Positions 35,334 to 45,745 are shown, numbered from the stretch's first letter. The stretch is 64,000 bases of DNA from Prevotella sp. (GCA_017469955.1 JAFUFJ010000006.1:89363-153362), one strand, 5' to 3'. The notes: generated by a model not told the origin, from the letters alone. A program made the numbers and translations.

Positions 35334-37499
35334 TCAGAGCTTTATCTGCGTGGCAGCAGTGCTGACTCCGAGCTCCTTCGTGCGTTCTGAAGGGGCAGCT
35401 CCGCCAACAGTCAACGTGTGAAGTCCGCCCTCCAAGAGGCTCGTCCCGTCGGCTTGCACGGTCTTCAGCTGCTCTTTCGGGATGTCGAAGGCGACGGTTC
35501 GGGCTGAGTGGGCTGGCACATGCACCCGTTGAAAGGCCACGAGCGTGGCCACGGGCGATGTCTTTCCGCTGCTTGGAGCTGCGTGATAGACCTGTACAAC
35601 CTCGTCGGCGTCGTGGTCGGCGCTATTGGTGACAGTCGTCGTCAGGCTCACTTTCGTGCGCATTTTCTCACATGTCGGCTCGGCATAGGAAACGTTTCCG
35701 TAGGTGAGTCCGTAGCCGAACGGATAGAAGATGCCCTGAGTCTGATACTTATAGGTGCGTCCTTCCATCGTATAGTCGTCAAAGTCGGGCAGCACATCGG
35801 TGCCGGTTGGGAAGGTGATTGGCAAGCGTCCTGAGAAAGAAGCGTCGCCGAAGAGCAGGTTGCCCAGTGCCTCTCCTCCCGATTGTCCTGGATACCAAGC
35901 CATTATGACGGCATCGGAAAGGCGCTCGATTTCTGCCATTTCAACGGGACTTCCACCAGTGATCACGGTGACGATCTTGTGGGAATTGTCCTGTCTGAGG
36001 CGCCTGAGAAAGTCTAATTGGGGCTCGGGCAGGGCCAGGGAGATGCGGTCGCCTCCGCTTGTCGAGTCGAAAGCATCGCCTTCTTCGCCCTCGGTGTTGG
36101 CGTTGTTGCCGATGAAGATGATGCTCACCTCAGACGTCCGTGCCTCCCAAGGGGTCCATCCGCGGGGGTCGATGTAGGGATGTGAGGGGTTGAATCCTGG
36201 TCCGTAGTTGACAGTTGTGCCGTTGCTTACCTTCTGCATGATGCCCTGAAGATAGGTGGAATAGTAGGGTGACAGTCCGTAGTAGTTGCCCATGAGGTAG
36301 TAAGTGTCGGTGGCTGCGGGTCCGCATACAAAGATTTTACGGAGCGATTTGCTCAGAGGCAGCACGTCATTGTTCTTCAGCAAGACGATGCTTTCTTCGG
36401 CAACACGCCGTGCAATGTCCCGATGCTGCCGGCAGCAGATGGTGTCTTCGCTGATGTTGTTGTAGGGACAGTCGTCGTCGGGCTGCAGGATGCCGAGCTT
36501 CAGTCGTGTCATCATGAGGGGGAAGAGGGCCTTGTCGAGGTCGGCTTCGCTGATGAGCTGCTGCTCAAGTGCGGCATGCAAGCCGTTCAGAGAGTTGCCG
36601 CATTCGAGGTTAAGGCCAGCCTTGATGGCGATGGTGGCAGCCTCTGCGCTGGTGTTTGCAAGGTGATGTCCGTGAAGAATGTCGTAGACGGCGCCGCAAT
36701 CAGACACCACATGTCCCTTGAAGTGCCACTCGTCTCTCAGGATGTCCGTCAGAAGCAGGTCGCTTCCGGTGCAGCTTTTTCCGTAGAGTCGGTTGTAGGC
36801 ACTCATTACAGCCTCAACCTTTGCCTCCTCAACCAGCTTTTGGAAGGCCGGCAGATAGGTCTCTCGCAGGTCGCGTGGCGAAGGGTTGACGTCGGCAGAG
36901 TGGCGTGTACTCTCCGGTCCGGAGTGCACGGCAAAGTGTTTTGCGCATGCTGCGACGCACAGATAGACCTCGTCGTCGCCCTGCAAGCCCCGGACATAAG
37001 CCGCTCCGAGACGCCCTGTCAGGTAGGGATCTTCGCCGTATGTCTCCATGCCCCGTCCCCATCGCGGGTCGCGAAAGATGTTGATGTTGGGCGCCCAGTA
37101 GGTAAGTCCGGCGTAGGAGGCATAGTTTTCAAGTCGTTGTGCGACGGCAAACTTGGCCCTTCCCTCGGCCGAAACAGCCTGTCCTACGTCGTGGATGAGC
37201 CCGTCGTCGAAGGTTGCTCCCAGGGCGATGGGCATGGGAAACACCGTAGCCCGGCCGTCTCTTGCCACGCCATGCAGGGCTTCGTTCCACCAGTTGTAGG
37301 GCTTAATACCCAGGCGAGGGATGCCCGGCGCCTCGTTCATGAGCTGCGAAATCTTCTCTTCGGCAGTCATTTGGCTGATTAACTGGTGAGCTTTCTGCTC
37401 CATGCGGAGCAGTCGGTCTTTGGCTTTGTCTTTGGCATTCAGGGTGGCAACGCTTGTCGTGGCGAGAAGGAGTGCCGTCAGTTGCAGGATTCGTCTCAT
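35334..37499 (-). CDS. Secreted GH3 beta-xylosidase-type enzyme
   Basis: Protein of 721 aa with a signal peptide (LQLTALLLATTSVATLNA). Motif YNWWNEALHGVARDG is typical of bacterial and plant GH3 beta-xylosidases. The (beta/alpha)8 domain holds the nucleophile Asp in GHVVSDCGAV, and the alpha/beta sandwich the probable acid/base Glu in NTEGEEGDAFDSTSGGDR. A fibronectin-like domain closes the protein (about 615-721). It trims xylo-oligosaccharides from the non-reducing end and fits the esterase and GH43 genes at the other end of the bracketed segment. Confidence 0.9.
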   Translation of the reverse strand: MRRILQLTALLLATTSVATLNAKDKAKDRLLRMEQKAHQLISQMTAEEKISQLMNEAPGIPRLGIKPYNWWNEALHGVARDGRATVFPMPIALGATFDDGLIHDVGQAVSAEGRAKFAVAQRLENYASYAGLTYWAPNINIFRDPRWGRGMETYGEDPYLTGRLGAAYVRGLQGDDEVYLCVAACAKHFAVHSGPESTRHSADVNPSPRDLRETYLPAFQKLVEEAKVEAVMSAYNRLYGKSCTGSDLLLTDILRDEWHFKGHVVSDCGAVYDILHGHHLANTSAEAATIAIKAGLNLECGNSLNGLHAALEQQLISEADLDKALFPLMMTRLKLGILQPDDDCPYNNISEDTICCRQHRDIARRVAEESIVLLKNNDVLPLSKSLRKIFVCGPAATDTYYLMGNYYGLSPYYSTYLQGIMQKVSNGTTVNYGPGFNPSHPYIDPRGWTPWEARTSEVSIIFIGNNANTEGEEGDAFDSTSGGDRISLALPEPQLDFLRRLRQDNSHKIVTVITGGSPVEMAEIERLSDAVIMAWYPGQSGGEALGNLLFGDASFSGRLPITFPTGTDVLPDFDDYTMEGRTYKYQTQGIFYPFGYGLTYGNVSYAEPTCEKMRTKVSLTTTVTNSADHDADEVVQVYHAAPSSGKTSPVATLVAFQRVHVPAHSARTVAFDIPKEQLKTVQADGTSLLEGGLHTLTVGGAAPSERTKELGVSTAATQIKL

Positions 37500-37535
37500 A
37501 GGTTTTCAGTATGGAATAAGATGCTAAGATGTCGA

Positions 37536-37789
37536 CAAAGTTACGAAAAAACGAGGGCAATGCAAAAGAAAAATGAATGATTTTTATTTTCATTGCCGAG
37601 TTCAAAGTAACTTCGACGAAAGTCAAGGTTACGAAAAGTCGAGAACAATACAAAGAAAAACAGGAACTTGTTTTTGTTTTTATTGAGATTGTCGAGCGTG
37701 AATAACTTATCTAAAGTTACGAAAAAAAGTTTACGCCCATGTTTTTTTGCCGGAAAAAGGTGGCTGTGATTTTTTTAATTGCTATCTTT
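37536..37789 (-). repeat. 254-bp inverted-repeat arm B with 88-bp promoter-repeat units
   Basis: Inverted copy of arm A, differing by a few substitutions and single-base indels. Its inner end carries TAACTTTG with TTTG 19 nt upstream on the minus strand, driving the GH3 gene. The 458-nt gap between the GH3 and S41 genes holds this arm, an outward -7 box and a 107-nt element. Confidence 0.9.
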
Positions 37790-37790
37790 G
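37783..37790 (+). promoter_or_regulatory. Outward -7 box toward the S41 peptidase
   Basis: TATCTTTG at the outer end of arm B. Transcription would start at the first bases of element copy 5, placing the whole element in the leader RNA. The matching site in arm A reads TATCTTTA and has lost the final G. Confidence 0.5.
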
Positions 37791-37796
37791 CAGGCT

Positions 37797-37903
37797 GAGA
37801 AAGCTTAGGTTTCAGGTCGAGAACCGATAGAGTTATTACCGAGAAAGCTATCCTTTCTCGGTCAGAAAGCTAAGACTTCTCGAGCTGAAAGGATAGCTTT
37901 CTG
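37797..37903. repeat. 107-nt five-word dyad element, copy 5
   Basis: Words: GAGAAAGCTTAGGTTTCAG, GAGAACCGATAGAGTTATT, GAGAAAGCTATCCTTTCTC, CAGAAAGCTAAGACTTCTC, CTGAAAGGATAGCTTTCTG. The central word is nearly a perfect palindrome. It lies between divergent genes, probably within the leader of the peptidase gene. Confidence 0.9.
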
Positions 37904-37957
37904 GCGCGGAACGGGAACCACTCTCGCCGCGGACAACAAGAAAATACAGGAAAAACG

Positions 37958-39625
37958 ATGATGAAAACGATCAGAAAACGCGCCCTTCAGGCAGTGGCAG
38001 TCTGCCTCTGGCCCCTCTTTTTGCAGGCCCAGACCGACGGCGACCATAACTTCAAGGTGGCTAAGAACCTTGATGTGTTCACTTCATTGTACAAGGCTCT
38101 CGACATGCTCTATGTCGATACGCTCGATGCCGACGAAACCATCGGCACGGGCATCAATGCCATGCTGCGGTCGCTCGACCCCTATACTGCCTACTATCCG
38201 GCCGAGAAGCAGACCGACATGCGCTATCGCATGACGGGCAAGTATGCCGGAATAGGGGCGCTCATACGCAAAAACCTGCAGACGGGGCGCATCATCGTCG
38301 ACGAGCCTCAGGCCGACATGCCTGCAGCCGAGGCAGGAGTGAGGAAGGGAGACGTCATCCTTGCCATCGACGACTCTTCGATGGTTGACAAGACAAGCGA
38401 CTATGTGAGCAGCCGTTTGCGCGGAGAAGCCGGCACAAGTTTTATGCTGAAAGTGAAACGACCCTCGACAGGAAAGACCCTGAAGATGAAGATAACACGG
38501 CGGGCTATCTCGCAGCCGACGGTGCCTTATTATGGCATGTTCGACGATGAAGTGGGATATATCAGCCTGTCACAGTTCACCGAAGACTGCGCCAAGGACA
38601 TCCGTCGCGCGGTGGTTGACCTGCGAAAGCAGGGCATGAAGCAGCTTGTGCTCGACCTTCGCAACAACGGAGGCGGACTGGAAAACGAGGCCGTCTCGCT
38701 CGTGAACATCTTCGTACAGAAAGACCAGCTGGTCGTTTCCAACCGGGGAAAGTCACAACAGGGGCGCAAAGACTATAAGACTACCGTCGAGCCCATTGAC
38801 ACAATCATGCCGCTTGTGGTGCTTGTCAACGGCGAAACAGCCTCGGCAAGTGAGATCACCAGCGGGGCTTTGCAGGATCTTGACAGGGCCGTCATACTCG
38901 GAACGCGCACCTACGGAAAGGGACTCGTGCAGACTTCAGTCGACCTTCCCTACAACGCCAACCTGATGTACACCGTCGGAAAATACTACATCCCGAGCGG
39001 ACGATGCATACAAGCCGTCAACTACAACCACTCGAGGGGGGGCTATGTGGAGCATGTAGCCGACTCTCTGACCCGGGAATTCACGACCGCTCACGGCCGG
39101 AAAGTGCGCGATGGCGGAGGTATTATGCCCGACATGGAGGTGAGACCCGACACACTCTCGAACCTCACGGCCTATCTCACGCTGGGCGATTCCACCGAGT
39201 GTGTGCTCAACTATGTGGTCGACTATGTGGCTAAACACCCAGCCATCTCGCCCCCTTCGACCTTCGAACTCTCCGACGAAGACTTTGAAGATTTCAAGCA
39301 AAGGGTGCTGAAAAGCGGGTTCAGCTATGACCATCAAAGCGGGAAATTCATAGAAGAACTGGAGAAAATAGTGAAGTTTGAAGGCTACTATGACGATGCA
39401 CGCGACGAGCTTGAGGCACTGAAGAAAAAACTGACCCACAACCTTGCGCGCGACATCGACCACAACCGAGACGAACTGAAGGAATGGTTGTCGAAGGAAA
39501 TCATATCCTGCTACTACTATCAGGCTGGCGAAATAGAGTATTCGCTACGACATGACAAGCAGATGAGCGAAGCCGTTGCCCTGCTGAAAGACACCGAACG
39601 CTACCGGAAACTGCTGCGCCCGTAG
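37958..39625 (+). CDS. S41 family C-terminal processing peptidase
   Basis: Protein of 555 aa with a signal peptide (LQAVAVCLWPLFLQAQ). The N-terminal region has the CTP motif LRSLDPYTAYYPAE. A PDZ domain (about 85-175, YAGIGALIRKN, EAGVRKGDVILAIDD) precedes the tail-specific-protease core: catalytic Ser in VNGETASASEITSGAL and Lys in GTRTYGKGLVQT. Such periplasmic enzymes cleave proteins from exposed C termini. The C-terminal third is a charged helical extension. The family call is firm; the substrate is unknown. Confidence 0.92.
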   Translation: MMKTIRKRALQAVAVCLWPLFLQAQTDGDHNFKVAKNLDVFTSLYKALDMLYVDTLDADETIGTGINAMLRSLDPYTAYYPAEKQTDMRYRMTGKYAGIGALIRKNLQTGRIIVDEPQADMPAAEAGVRKGDVILAIDDSSMVDKTSDYVSSRLRGEAGTSFMLKVKRPSTGKTLKMKITRRAISQPTVPYYGMFDDEVGYISLSQFTEDCAKDIRRAVVDLRKQGMKQLVLDLRNNGGGLENEAVSLVNIFVQKDQLVVSNRGKSQQGRKDYKTTVEPIDTIMPLVVLVNGETASASEITSGALQDLDRAVILGTRTYGKGLVQTSVDLPYNANLMYTVGKYYIPSGRCIQAVNYNHSRGGYVEHVADSLTREFTTAHGRKVRDGGGIMPDMEVRPDTLSNLTAYLTLGDSTECVLNYVVDYVAKHPAISPPSTFELSDEDFEDFKQRVLKSGFSYDHQSGKFIEELEKIVKFEGYYDDARDELEALKKKLTHNLARDIDHNRDELKEWLSKEIISCYYYQAGEIEYSLRHDKQMSEAVALLKDTERYRKLLRP

Positions 39626-39719
39626 GCGGAAACAAGGGCCGGAAAGGCTTGCAGGAAACGGCTTTCCAGACGTGAAGACGGCTCGGCTTGACAAAGAAAA
39701 ACAATCATACGGGAACAAT

Positions 39720-40789
39720 ATGAAAAGGAAAATCATCTTGATGCTGGTGCTTACGCTGCAAGCAGGAATAGCCGGCGCGCGCCAATGGCCCATGGTTGTG
39801 GCCCACAGGGGTTGCTGGCTTGGAACGGAAGTGCCGGAGAACAGCATCGAAGCAGTAAGGATGGCTGCCCGGTTTGGCTATCCGGCTCTGGAATGCGACG
39901 TACATTACACAAAGGACTCGGTGATGGTTCTGATGCACGACTTTACAGACATGAGACGCTGTATACGCAGGAAAACCGACAACAGCCGTGTCGAAACACC
40001 GCAGCCTCTCTCAAGTTTGACATTCAGAGAACTACGCGAAGACTACGTACTGGCTTCGGACAATCCGGCATTTCGCGAGCCCGTCCCGACGCTCGAAGAG
40101 CTGCTTTTAGCCTGTAAAGAACATCATGTCATGCCGATGCTCCATAGCGATATCTACGAGTCTTACGAACTGGCCGAGCGGATGTTTCATGGGAAATGGG
40201 TGGCTTTTGCCGGCAGTCAGGAGAACTTGAAGCGGTGCAGACAGATTTCAGACTGCATGATTCTGATCAACGTGAACGACGAAACTGCCGAAGAAGCAAT
40301 GGAAAAACTTCGGGAAATCGGCGGGAAGTGCGGAGTGTCAACCATGAACTATCGGCTGGAAACATCGTCGTTCTGCCACACACTTCGCGAGAAAGGCTAC
40401 GAAGTTCAGTCGTCGATCTTCCCCACACCTCACGACCTTCTTTCCACGCGCAACGGCGCTTCTATCGTGTTAAGCGACTTCTGTTACCTGCCGAATAGCT
40501 ACAAAAACCGGCAGAAAAGCATTCTTTCAGAAAAAGAAAGATGGCAAAAGGCGAGCAGATTGACCGATCGTGGAAGGGCTCAGAGTATGGGGCTTACGTG
40601 CTGGAAATCAAGTATAGAGGACATCTGGAAATTGAACTTGCGGGTGGAAGACGCTATGTGCTTGAGCGCGAAACCTACGGAACAGACTGCATCGGGTTGC
40701 GCTTCTTCCGACAACAGCCGACGGTGAAGATCGAGTCCAAGGCCGAAACACACATTAAAAAAGCCACGGTGAGCCTGTACAGCTTTTAG
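39720..40789 (+). pseudogene. Glycerophosphodiester phosphodiesterase with apparent frameshift
   Basis: The N-terminal part starts with a signal peptide (MKRKIILMLVLTLQAGIAG) and has the family motifs MVVAHRGCW, VPENSIEAV, LECDVHY and VMVLMHDFTD, so the catalytic barrel is intact. After about residue 275, near ERWQK, the frame turns into unlikely sequence, while the +2 frame reads GEQIDRSWKGSEYGAYVLEI and on to KKATVSLYSF, which looks like a beta-sandwich tail. One missing base near the short A/G run around 40545-40551 would join them. This may be a sequencing error, a recent mutation or, less likely, recoding. If real, the protein would still have its catalytic core. The longer frame's start 16 codons upstream is not preferred. 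Confidence 0.65.
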
Positions 40790-40871
40790 AAAGCCGATGA
40801 CCTTTTTGAGCATAGAAGGTCGTCCGGCAGGCTGCTTTGACAGGCCTTTCTTGTGGAAAAAGCGAAAAAAG

Positions 40872-40903
40872 TTTGGTGGAACGGGAAAAATATACTACCT
40901 TTG
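40872..40903 (+). promoter_or_regulatory. Promoter of rimP-nusA-infB
   Basis: TTTG, 20-nt spacer, TACCTTTG, about 90 nt before rimP. Confidence 0.7.
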
Positions 40904-40919
40904 CACCGTTCAGTGGAAT

Positions 40920-40942
40920 GAGGGGCCCAGCAAGGGCTCCTC
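40920..40942 (+). promoter_or_regulatory. Attenuator-like hairpin in the rimP leader
   Basis: GAGGGGCCC pairs with GGGCTCCTC (one G-T pair) around AGCAA; ACTTCTTTT follows. The location between promoter and rimP, with a terminator-like shape, suggests attenuation, possibly sensing NusA or RimP. The role is inference. Confidence 0.5.
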
Positions 40943-40993
40943 ACTTCTTTTATAAGACACAGCTGAGAATATCATACTTTTACATAACAGAAC

Positions 40994-41461
40994 ATGATAG
41001 ACAAAAACATTGTAAAGACATTAGTGGGGGAGTGGCTTGAAGGGAAAGACTACTTCCTGGTTGACGTTGAAATCAGTTCAGACAATCGTATCGTGGTAGA
41101 AATCGACCATGCGGATGGCGTTTGGATAGAAGATTGCGTAGCATTGAGTCGCTATATTGAAGAACACCTTGACCGCGAAAAGGAAGACTTCGAACTGGAA
41201 GTGGGCTCGGCCGGACTCGGACAGCCCTTCAAAGTCGTACAGCAATATGTCAACTTCGTCGGTAAAGACGTAGAGGTGCTGACGGCTGACGGCAAGAAAG
41301 TGAAAGGCATTCTGAAGTCTGTCAATGCACCGAAGTTTGTTGTTACGGTGCAAGAGAAGGTAAAGGTGGAAGGAAAAAAGCGCCCCGAACTGCAGGATGT
41401 AGACCACGAATACGACATGGATGAAGTGAAATACTGCAAGTATCTCATCGCTTTTAAATAA
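40994..41461 (+). CDS. rimP: Ribosome maturation factor RimP
   Basis: Protein of 155 aa, normal length. The N-terminal domain has FLVDVEISSDNRIVVEID and the family hallmark FELEVGSAGLGQPF; the C-terminal domain is SH3-like (VEVLTADGKKVKGIL). RimP assists assembly of the small ribosomal subunit. It is the first gene of the conserved rimP-nusA-infB operon, with nusA 28 nt downstream. Confidence 0.97.
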   Translation: MIDKNIVKTLVGEWLEGKDYFLVDVEISSDNRIVVEIDHADGVWIEDCVALSRYIEEHLDREKEDFELEVGSAGLGQPFKVVQQYVNFVGKDVEVLTADGKKVKGILKSVNAPKFVVTVQEKVKVEGKKRPELQDVDHEYDMDEVKYCKYLIAFK

Positions 41462-41489
41462 GAACAAAAATCAAAAAGAAATAATAAAC

Positions 41490-42749
41490 ATGGCAACAAA
41501 GAAAACAGAAACCGTGAGCATGATCGATACTTTCCGCGAGTTTAAGGAAATGAAGAACATCGATCGTACGACATTGGTGAGCGTATTGGAGGAAAGTTTC
41601 CGCAATGTGCTCGCAAAAATCTATGGAAGTGACGAGAACTTCGACGTCATTGTGAACCCAGACAAAGGAGACTTTGAGATCTATCGCAACCGCATCGTCG
41701 TGGATGACGGCGAGGTTGCTGACGAAAACAAGGAAATATCCCTCTCAGAAGCCCAGAAGATAGAGGACGACTATGAAATCGGAGAAGAAGTATCAGAGAC
41801 AGTAGACTTTGCTAAATTCGGTCGCCGTGCCATTCTGAATCTTCGGCAGACACTGGCCTCAAAGATACTTGAACTGGAGCACGACTCTCTGTATAATAAA
41901 TATAAAGATCGCGTGGGACAGATCGTTGCAGGCGAGGTTTATCAGGTGTGGAAGCGCGAAGTCCTGGTGGTTGACGACGAAAACAACGAGTTGATCCTGC
42001 CGAAGTCAGAGCAAATTCCTAACGACCAATACCATAAAGGCGAAACACTCAGGGCTGTCATCCTGCGTGTTGACAATGAAAACAACAATCCGAAAATCAT
42101 ACTTTCACGCACCAATCCGATGTTCTTGGAGCGTCTGTTAGAATCAGAAGTGCCAGAAATCAACGACGGACTGATATCCATTAAGAAGATAGCACGTATG
42201 CCAGGTGAACGCGCAAAGATTGCCGTTGAGAGCTATGATGACCGCATTGATCCGGTAGGAGCCTGCGTAGGTGTAAAAGGAAGTCGCGTGCATGGCATCG
42301 TTCGCGAGTTGAATAATGAGAATATTGACGTAATCAACTATACGGCAAACACCAAGCTTTTCATCCAGAGAGCTCTCAGTCCTGCCAAGGTTTCAAGTAT
42401 CAATATCAATGAGGAAGAGCACAAAGCTGAAGTGTTTTTGCAGCCCGAAGAGGTCTCTTTGGCCATCGGTAAGGGTGGCTTGAACATCAAGCTTGCCTCT
42501 ATGTTGACTGAATACACGATTGATGTGTTCCGCGAAATAGCCGACAATGACGCCGATGAAGACATCTATCTCGATGAGTTCGCCGATGAAGTTGACCAAT
42601 GGGTTATTGATTCCATCAAGGCAATAGGGCTTGATACGGCAAAACAAGTGCTCAATGCACCACGTGAAATGCTGATAGAGAGAGCCGACCTTGAGGAAGA
42701 AACCGTAGACCAGTTGCTCGAAGTGCTGAAGGCAGAATTCGAAAACTAA
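41490..42749 (+). CDS. nusA: Transcription termination/antitermination factor NusA
   Basis: Protein of 419 aa, usual for Bacteroidota, which lack the acidic repeats of enterobacterial NusA. N-terminal polymerase-binding domain, S1 domain (VGQIVAGEVYQVWKREVLVV), then two KH domains (DPVGACVGVKGSRVHGIV and VSLAIGKGGLNIKLAS). It binds RNA polymerase and nascent RNA to control pausing and termination. Confidence 0.98.
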   Translation: MATKKTETVSMIDTFREFKEMKNIDRTTLVSVLEESFRNVLAKIYGSDENFDVIVNPDKGDFEIYRNRIVVDDGEVADENKEISLSEAQKIEDDYEIGEEVSETVDFAKFGRRAILNLRQTLASKILELEHDSLYNKYKDRVGQIVAGEVYQVWKREVLVVDDENNELILPKSEQIPNDQYHKGETLRAVILRVDNENNNPKIILSRTNPMFLERLLESEVPEINDGLISIKKIARMPGERAKIAVESYDDRIDPVGACVGVKGSRVHGIVRELNNENIDVINYTANTKLFIQRALSPAKVSSININEEEHKAEVFLQPEEVSLAIGKGGLNIKLASMLTEYTIDVFREIADNDADEDIYLDEFADEVDQWVIDSIKAIGLDTAKQVLNAPREMLIERADLEEETVDQLLEVLKAEFEN

Positions 42750-42809
42750 TGCTGTAGAACAGAAGAGGTTTCAACAAATCAACAACTAAACATTTCAATC
42801 ATAAAATAC

Positions 42810-45662
42810 ATGAGCATCAGATTAAACAAAGCAATCAGTGAACTGAATATAGGACTCCAGACGGCAGTGGAGTTCCTGACAAAGAAATATGGCTTAGGTG
42901 AAGACTCTCTCGTGCTCACTTCTAAAATCAATGACGAGCAGTATGATGCTCTTGTCAATGAATTTAGGAAGGACAAAGAGGTCAGGACTGAGGCCGGAAA
43001 ACTATTTCCCAAGAAGCCAAAGGAGAAGAAAAGGGAACCACAGGACAACAGGGCAGAGAGTCTTTTAGGGTCAGTTCCGCAACAGAAATTCAATCCTATT
43101 GGCAAGATAGATCTCGACAACTTGGGGAGAAAGCCTGCGACAAAGGAGCCTGTTGCAGAGCAGAAACCTGTTGCTTCTGCGGGAAAAGCTGATGAGAAAG
43201 TGGAGAAAACTGCCGTGAAACCCGCAGAGAAAACAGAGAAAGAGACTGAAGAAAAGGCGCCTAATACCATCATTTCGGAAGTAGTTGAGGTTAAGGAAAA
43301 GGCGGATCAGCCGAAAGTTGAGGCTGAAAATACAACCGTTTCCCAGCCGGCAGAGGAGCAGATTCCTGACACATCGTCCGATAAGGAGCCCGAAATAAAG
43401 AGTGAGGAAGAGCCGAAAGTATTCCAGTTGAAGAGCGAGAAAAAGATTCTTAACGCACCTCAGTTGAAGATACAGGGCAAGATAGACCTTGACTCGTTGA
43501 ACCAAAGCACTCGTCCAAAGAAAAAGACAAAGGAAGAACGTCGCAAGGAACGTGAAGAGAAGGCTCAGCAGGTTCGCGACGGAAAGAAAAAAAGAGAGCG
43601 CATCAGCAAGGTGCGGGTGGACATTAATGCTGAGGTGAATCAGCCATCAGGCAACGGCGGAAAGCCGAGCGCCGCGAATACTCCCGCCAATACGGCAGGC
43701 AAGAATGCCGGAAAAAAGAAAAAGAACCGCGGGCGAAACCAGAAGCCTTTGGAGGTAAACGAGGAGGATGTCGCACGTCAAGTGAAAGAAACCTTGGCAC
43801 GACTGACCAACAAACAAAGCCAAAACAAGAAAGGTGCAAAGTACAGAAAGGAGAAGCGTGAGGCCGTCCAGGAGCGTCTTGCAGAGGAAGCAATGGCAGA
43901 AAGCCGTGAGAGCAAGATACTGAAACTGACCGAATTTGTTACCGTTAGTGAACTGGCAACGATGATGAATGTCGGCGTGACTCAGGTCATTTCTACCCTG
44001 ATGTCGGTAGGAATCATGGTCAGTATTAACCAGCGTCTTGACGCAGAGACCATCAATCTCGTGGCCGATGAGTTTGGATTTAAGACCGAATATGTCAGTG
44101 CAGAAGTGCAGGAAGCCGTCAGTGAAGAGGAAGATGATGAGAATGATCTCGTGCCGCGTGCACCGATCGTCACCGTCATGGGCCATGTCGATCATGGCAA
44201 GACCTCTTTGCTTGACTACATTCGCAAGACCAATGTTATTGCCGGAGAGGCTGGAGGTATCACCCAGCATATTGGCGCTTATAACGTAAAACTGGAAGAC
44301 GGACGCCGTATAACCTTCCTTGATACGCCTGGACATGAAGCCTTTACTGCCATGCGTGCCAGAGGAACCCAAGTGACAGACATCGCCATCATCATCGTTG
44401 CAGCTGACGATTCTGTGATGCCCACCACGAAGGAAGCCATCGCGCATGCTCAGGCTGCTAACGTTCCAATGGTGTTTGCCGTCAACAAGATCGACAAGCC
44501 TGGTGCCAATCCTGACAAGATTCGTGAGGATTTAGCCCAGATGAACTTGCTCGTAGAGGAGTGGGGTGGCAAGTATCAGTGTCAGGAAATATCGGCAAAG
44601 AAGGGACAAGGAGTCAGCGAATTGCTGGAGAAGGTGCTGCTTGAGGCAGAGATGCTCGACCTGAAAGCCAATCCAAACCGCAAGGCAACCGGTAGCATCA
44701 TTGAGAGTTCGCTCGACAAAGGTCGCGGATATGTGTCGACGGTGCTTGTCTCGAACGGAACGCTGAAAGTCGGAGATAACGTCATTGCGGGCACGGCCTG
44801 GGGACGTATCAAGGCCATGTTCAACGAGCGTAACCAGCGAATCAAGGAAGCCAAGCCGGCCGAACCGGTCATTATCCTCGGTCTGAACGGTGCCCCAACG
44901 GCAGGTGACACCTTCCATGTCTTGGAGACAGAGCAGGAGGCTCGTGAGATTGCCAACAAGCGTCTACAGCTGCAACGCGAGCAAGGCTTGCGCACTCAGA
45001 AGCGTCTTACGCTTTCCGATATTTCCCATCGCATTGCTCTTGGCTCGTTCAAGGAGCTCAATATCATTGTCAAAGGTGATACCGACGGTTCTATTGAAGC
45101 CCTCTCTGACTCGTTCATCAAGCTCTCTACCGAGAAGATCAAGGTCAATGTCATCTACAAAGCTGTGGGACAAATCTCAGAGAGCGACGTCACGTTGGCC
45201 GATGCTTCAGACGCACTGATCGTAGGTTTCCAGGTACGTCCATCGGGAGCTGCACGCAAGTTGGCTGACAATGAAGGAGTAGAAATCAACACCTACTCGG
45301 TCATCTACGATGCCATTGACGACGTAAAGTCTGCCATGGAAGGCATGCTCGACAAGGTGAAGAAGGAAGTCATCACTGGCCAGGTTGAGGTGCGTCAGGT
45401 GTTCAAGATATCGAAAGTGGGTACGGTTGCCGGTGCAATCGTTACCGAAGGCAAGGTACATAACAAGGACAAGGCACGCGTCATCCGCGACGGTATTGTG
45501 GTGCATACGGCAGCCATTGACGCCCTGAAGCGCTATAAGGACGACGTGAAGGAAGTGCCGACAGGCTTTGAATGCGGCATCTCGCTCGTCAACTATAACG
45601 ACATTCAGGAAGGCGACATTCTCGAAACCTTCACTGAAATCGAAGTCCAGCAGAAGCTATAG
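42810..45662 (+). CDS. infB: Translation initiation factor IF-2
   Basis: Protein of 950 aa. A long charged, low-complexity N-terminal region (Lys/Glu/Pro-rich, about 60-370) precedes an IF2_N domain ([13 protein letters not shown]-like stretch). The GTPase domain has [16 protein letters not shown] and NKID. Beta-barrel and C-terminal initiator-tRNA-binding domains follow. It delivers fMet-tRNA to the small subunit. It is the last gene of the operon, closed by a strong terminator. Confidence 0.98.
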   Translation: MSIRLNKAISELNIGLQTAVEFLTKKYGLGEDSLVLTSKINDEQYDALVNEFRKDKEVRTEAGKLFPKKPKEKKREPQDNRAESLLGSVPQQKFNPIGKIDLDNLGRKPATKEPVAEQKPVASAGKADEKVEKTAVKPAEKTEKETEEKAPNTIISEVVEVKEKADQPKVEAENTTVSQPAEEQIPDTSSDKEPEIKSEEEPKVFQLKSEKKILNAPQLKIQGKIDLDSLNQSTRPKKKTKEERRKEREEKAQQVRDGKKKRERISKVRVDINAEVNQPSGNGGKPSAANTPANTAGKNAGKKKKNRGRNQKPLEVNEEDVARQVKETLARLTNKQSQNKKGAKYRKEKREAVQERLAEEAMAESRESKILKLTEFVTVSELATMMNVGVTQVISTLMSVGIMVSINQRLDAETINLVADEFGFKTEYVSAEVQEAVSEEEDDENDLVPRAPIVTVMGHVDHGKTSLLDYIRKTNVIAGEAGGITQHIGAYNVKLEDGRRITFLDTPGHEAFTAMRARGTQVTDIAIIIVAADDSVMPTTKEAIAHAQAANVPMVFAVNKIDKPGANPDKIREDLAQMNLLVEEWGGKYQCQEISAKKGQGVSELLEKVLLEAEMLDLKANPNRKATGSIIESSLDKGRGYVSTVLVSNGTLKVGDNVIAGTAWGRIKAMFNERNQRIKEAKPAEPVIILGLNGAPTAGDTFHVLETEQEAREIANKRLQLQREQGLRTQKRLTLSDISHRIALGSFKELNIIVKGDTDGSIEALSDSFIKLSTEKIKVNVIYKAVGQISESDVTLADASDALIVGFQVRPSGAARKLADNEGVEINTYSVIYDAIDDVKSAMEGMLDKVKKEVITGQVEVRQVFKISKVGTVAGAIVTEGKVHNKDKARVIRDGIVVHTAAIDALKRYKDDVKEVPTGFECGISLVNYNDIQEGDILETFTEIEVQQKL

Positions 45663-45745
45663 CCCAGACAGGAGGGCTGCAAGCCGTCGCAGTCTGTGCA
45701 GGATTTCCCATGAGGCCGGCCTTGTCTCGGGACAATACATGCTGG

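Noticed and set aside
36423-37382. 319-aa plus-strand frame opposite the GH3 gene
   Set aside because: Shadow of a well-defined GH3 enzyme.
29161-37789. Inverted repeat as ends of a transposon or site-specific invertible cassette
   Set aside because: No transposase or recombinase lies between or near the arms; homologous recombination or a duplicated control region is the simpler reading.
40515-40551. Programmed -1 frameshifting in the glycerophosphodiesterase gene
   Set aside because: No standard slippery heptamer sits in the right frame, so mutation or sequence error is more likely.
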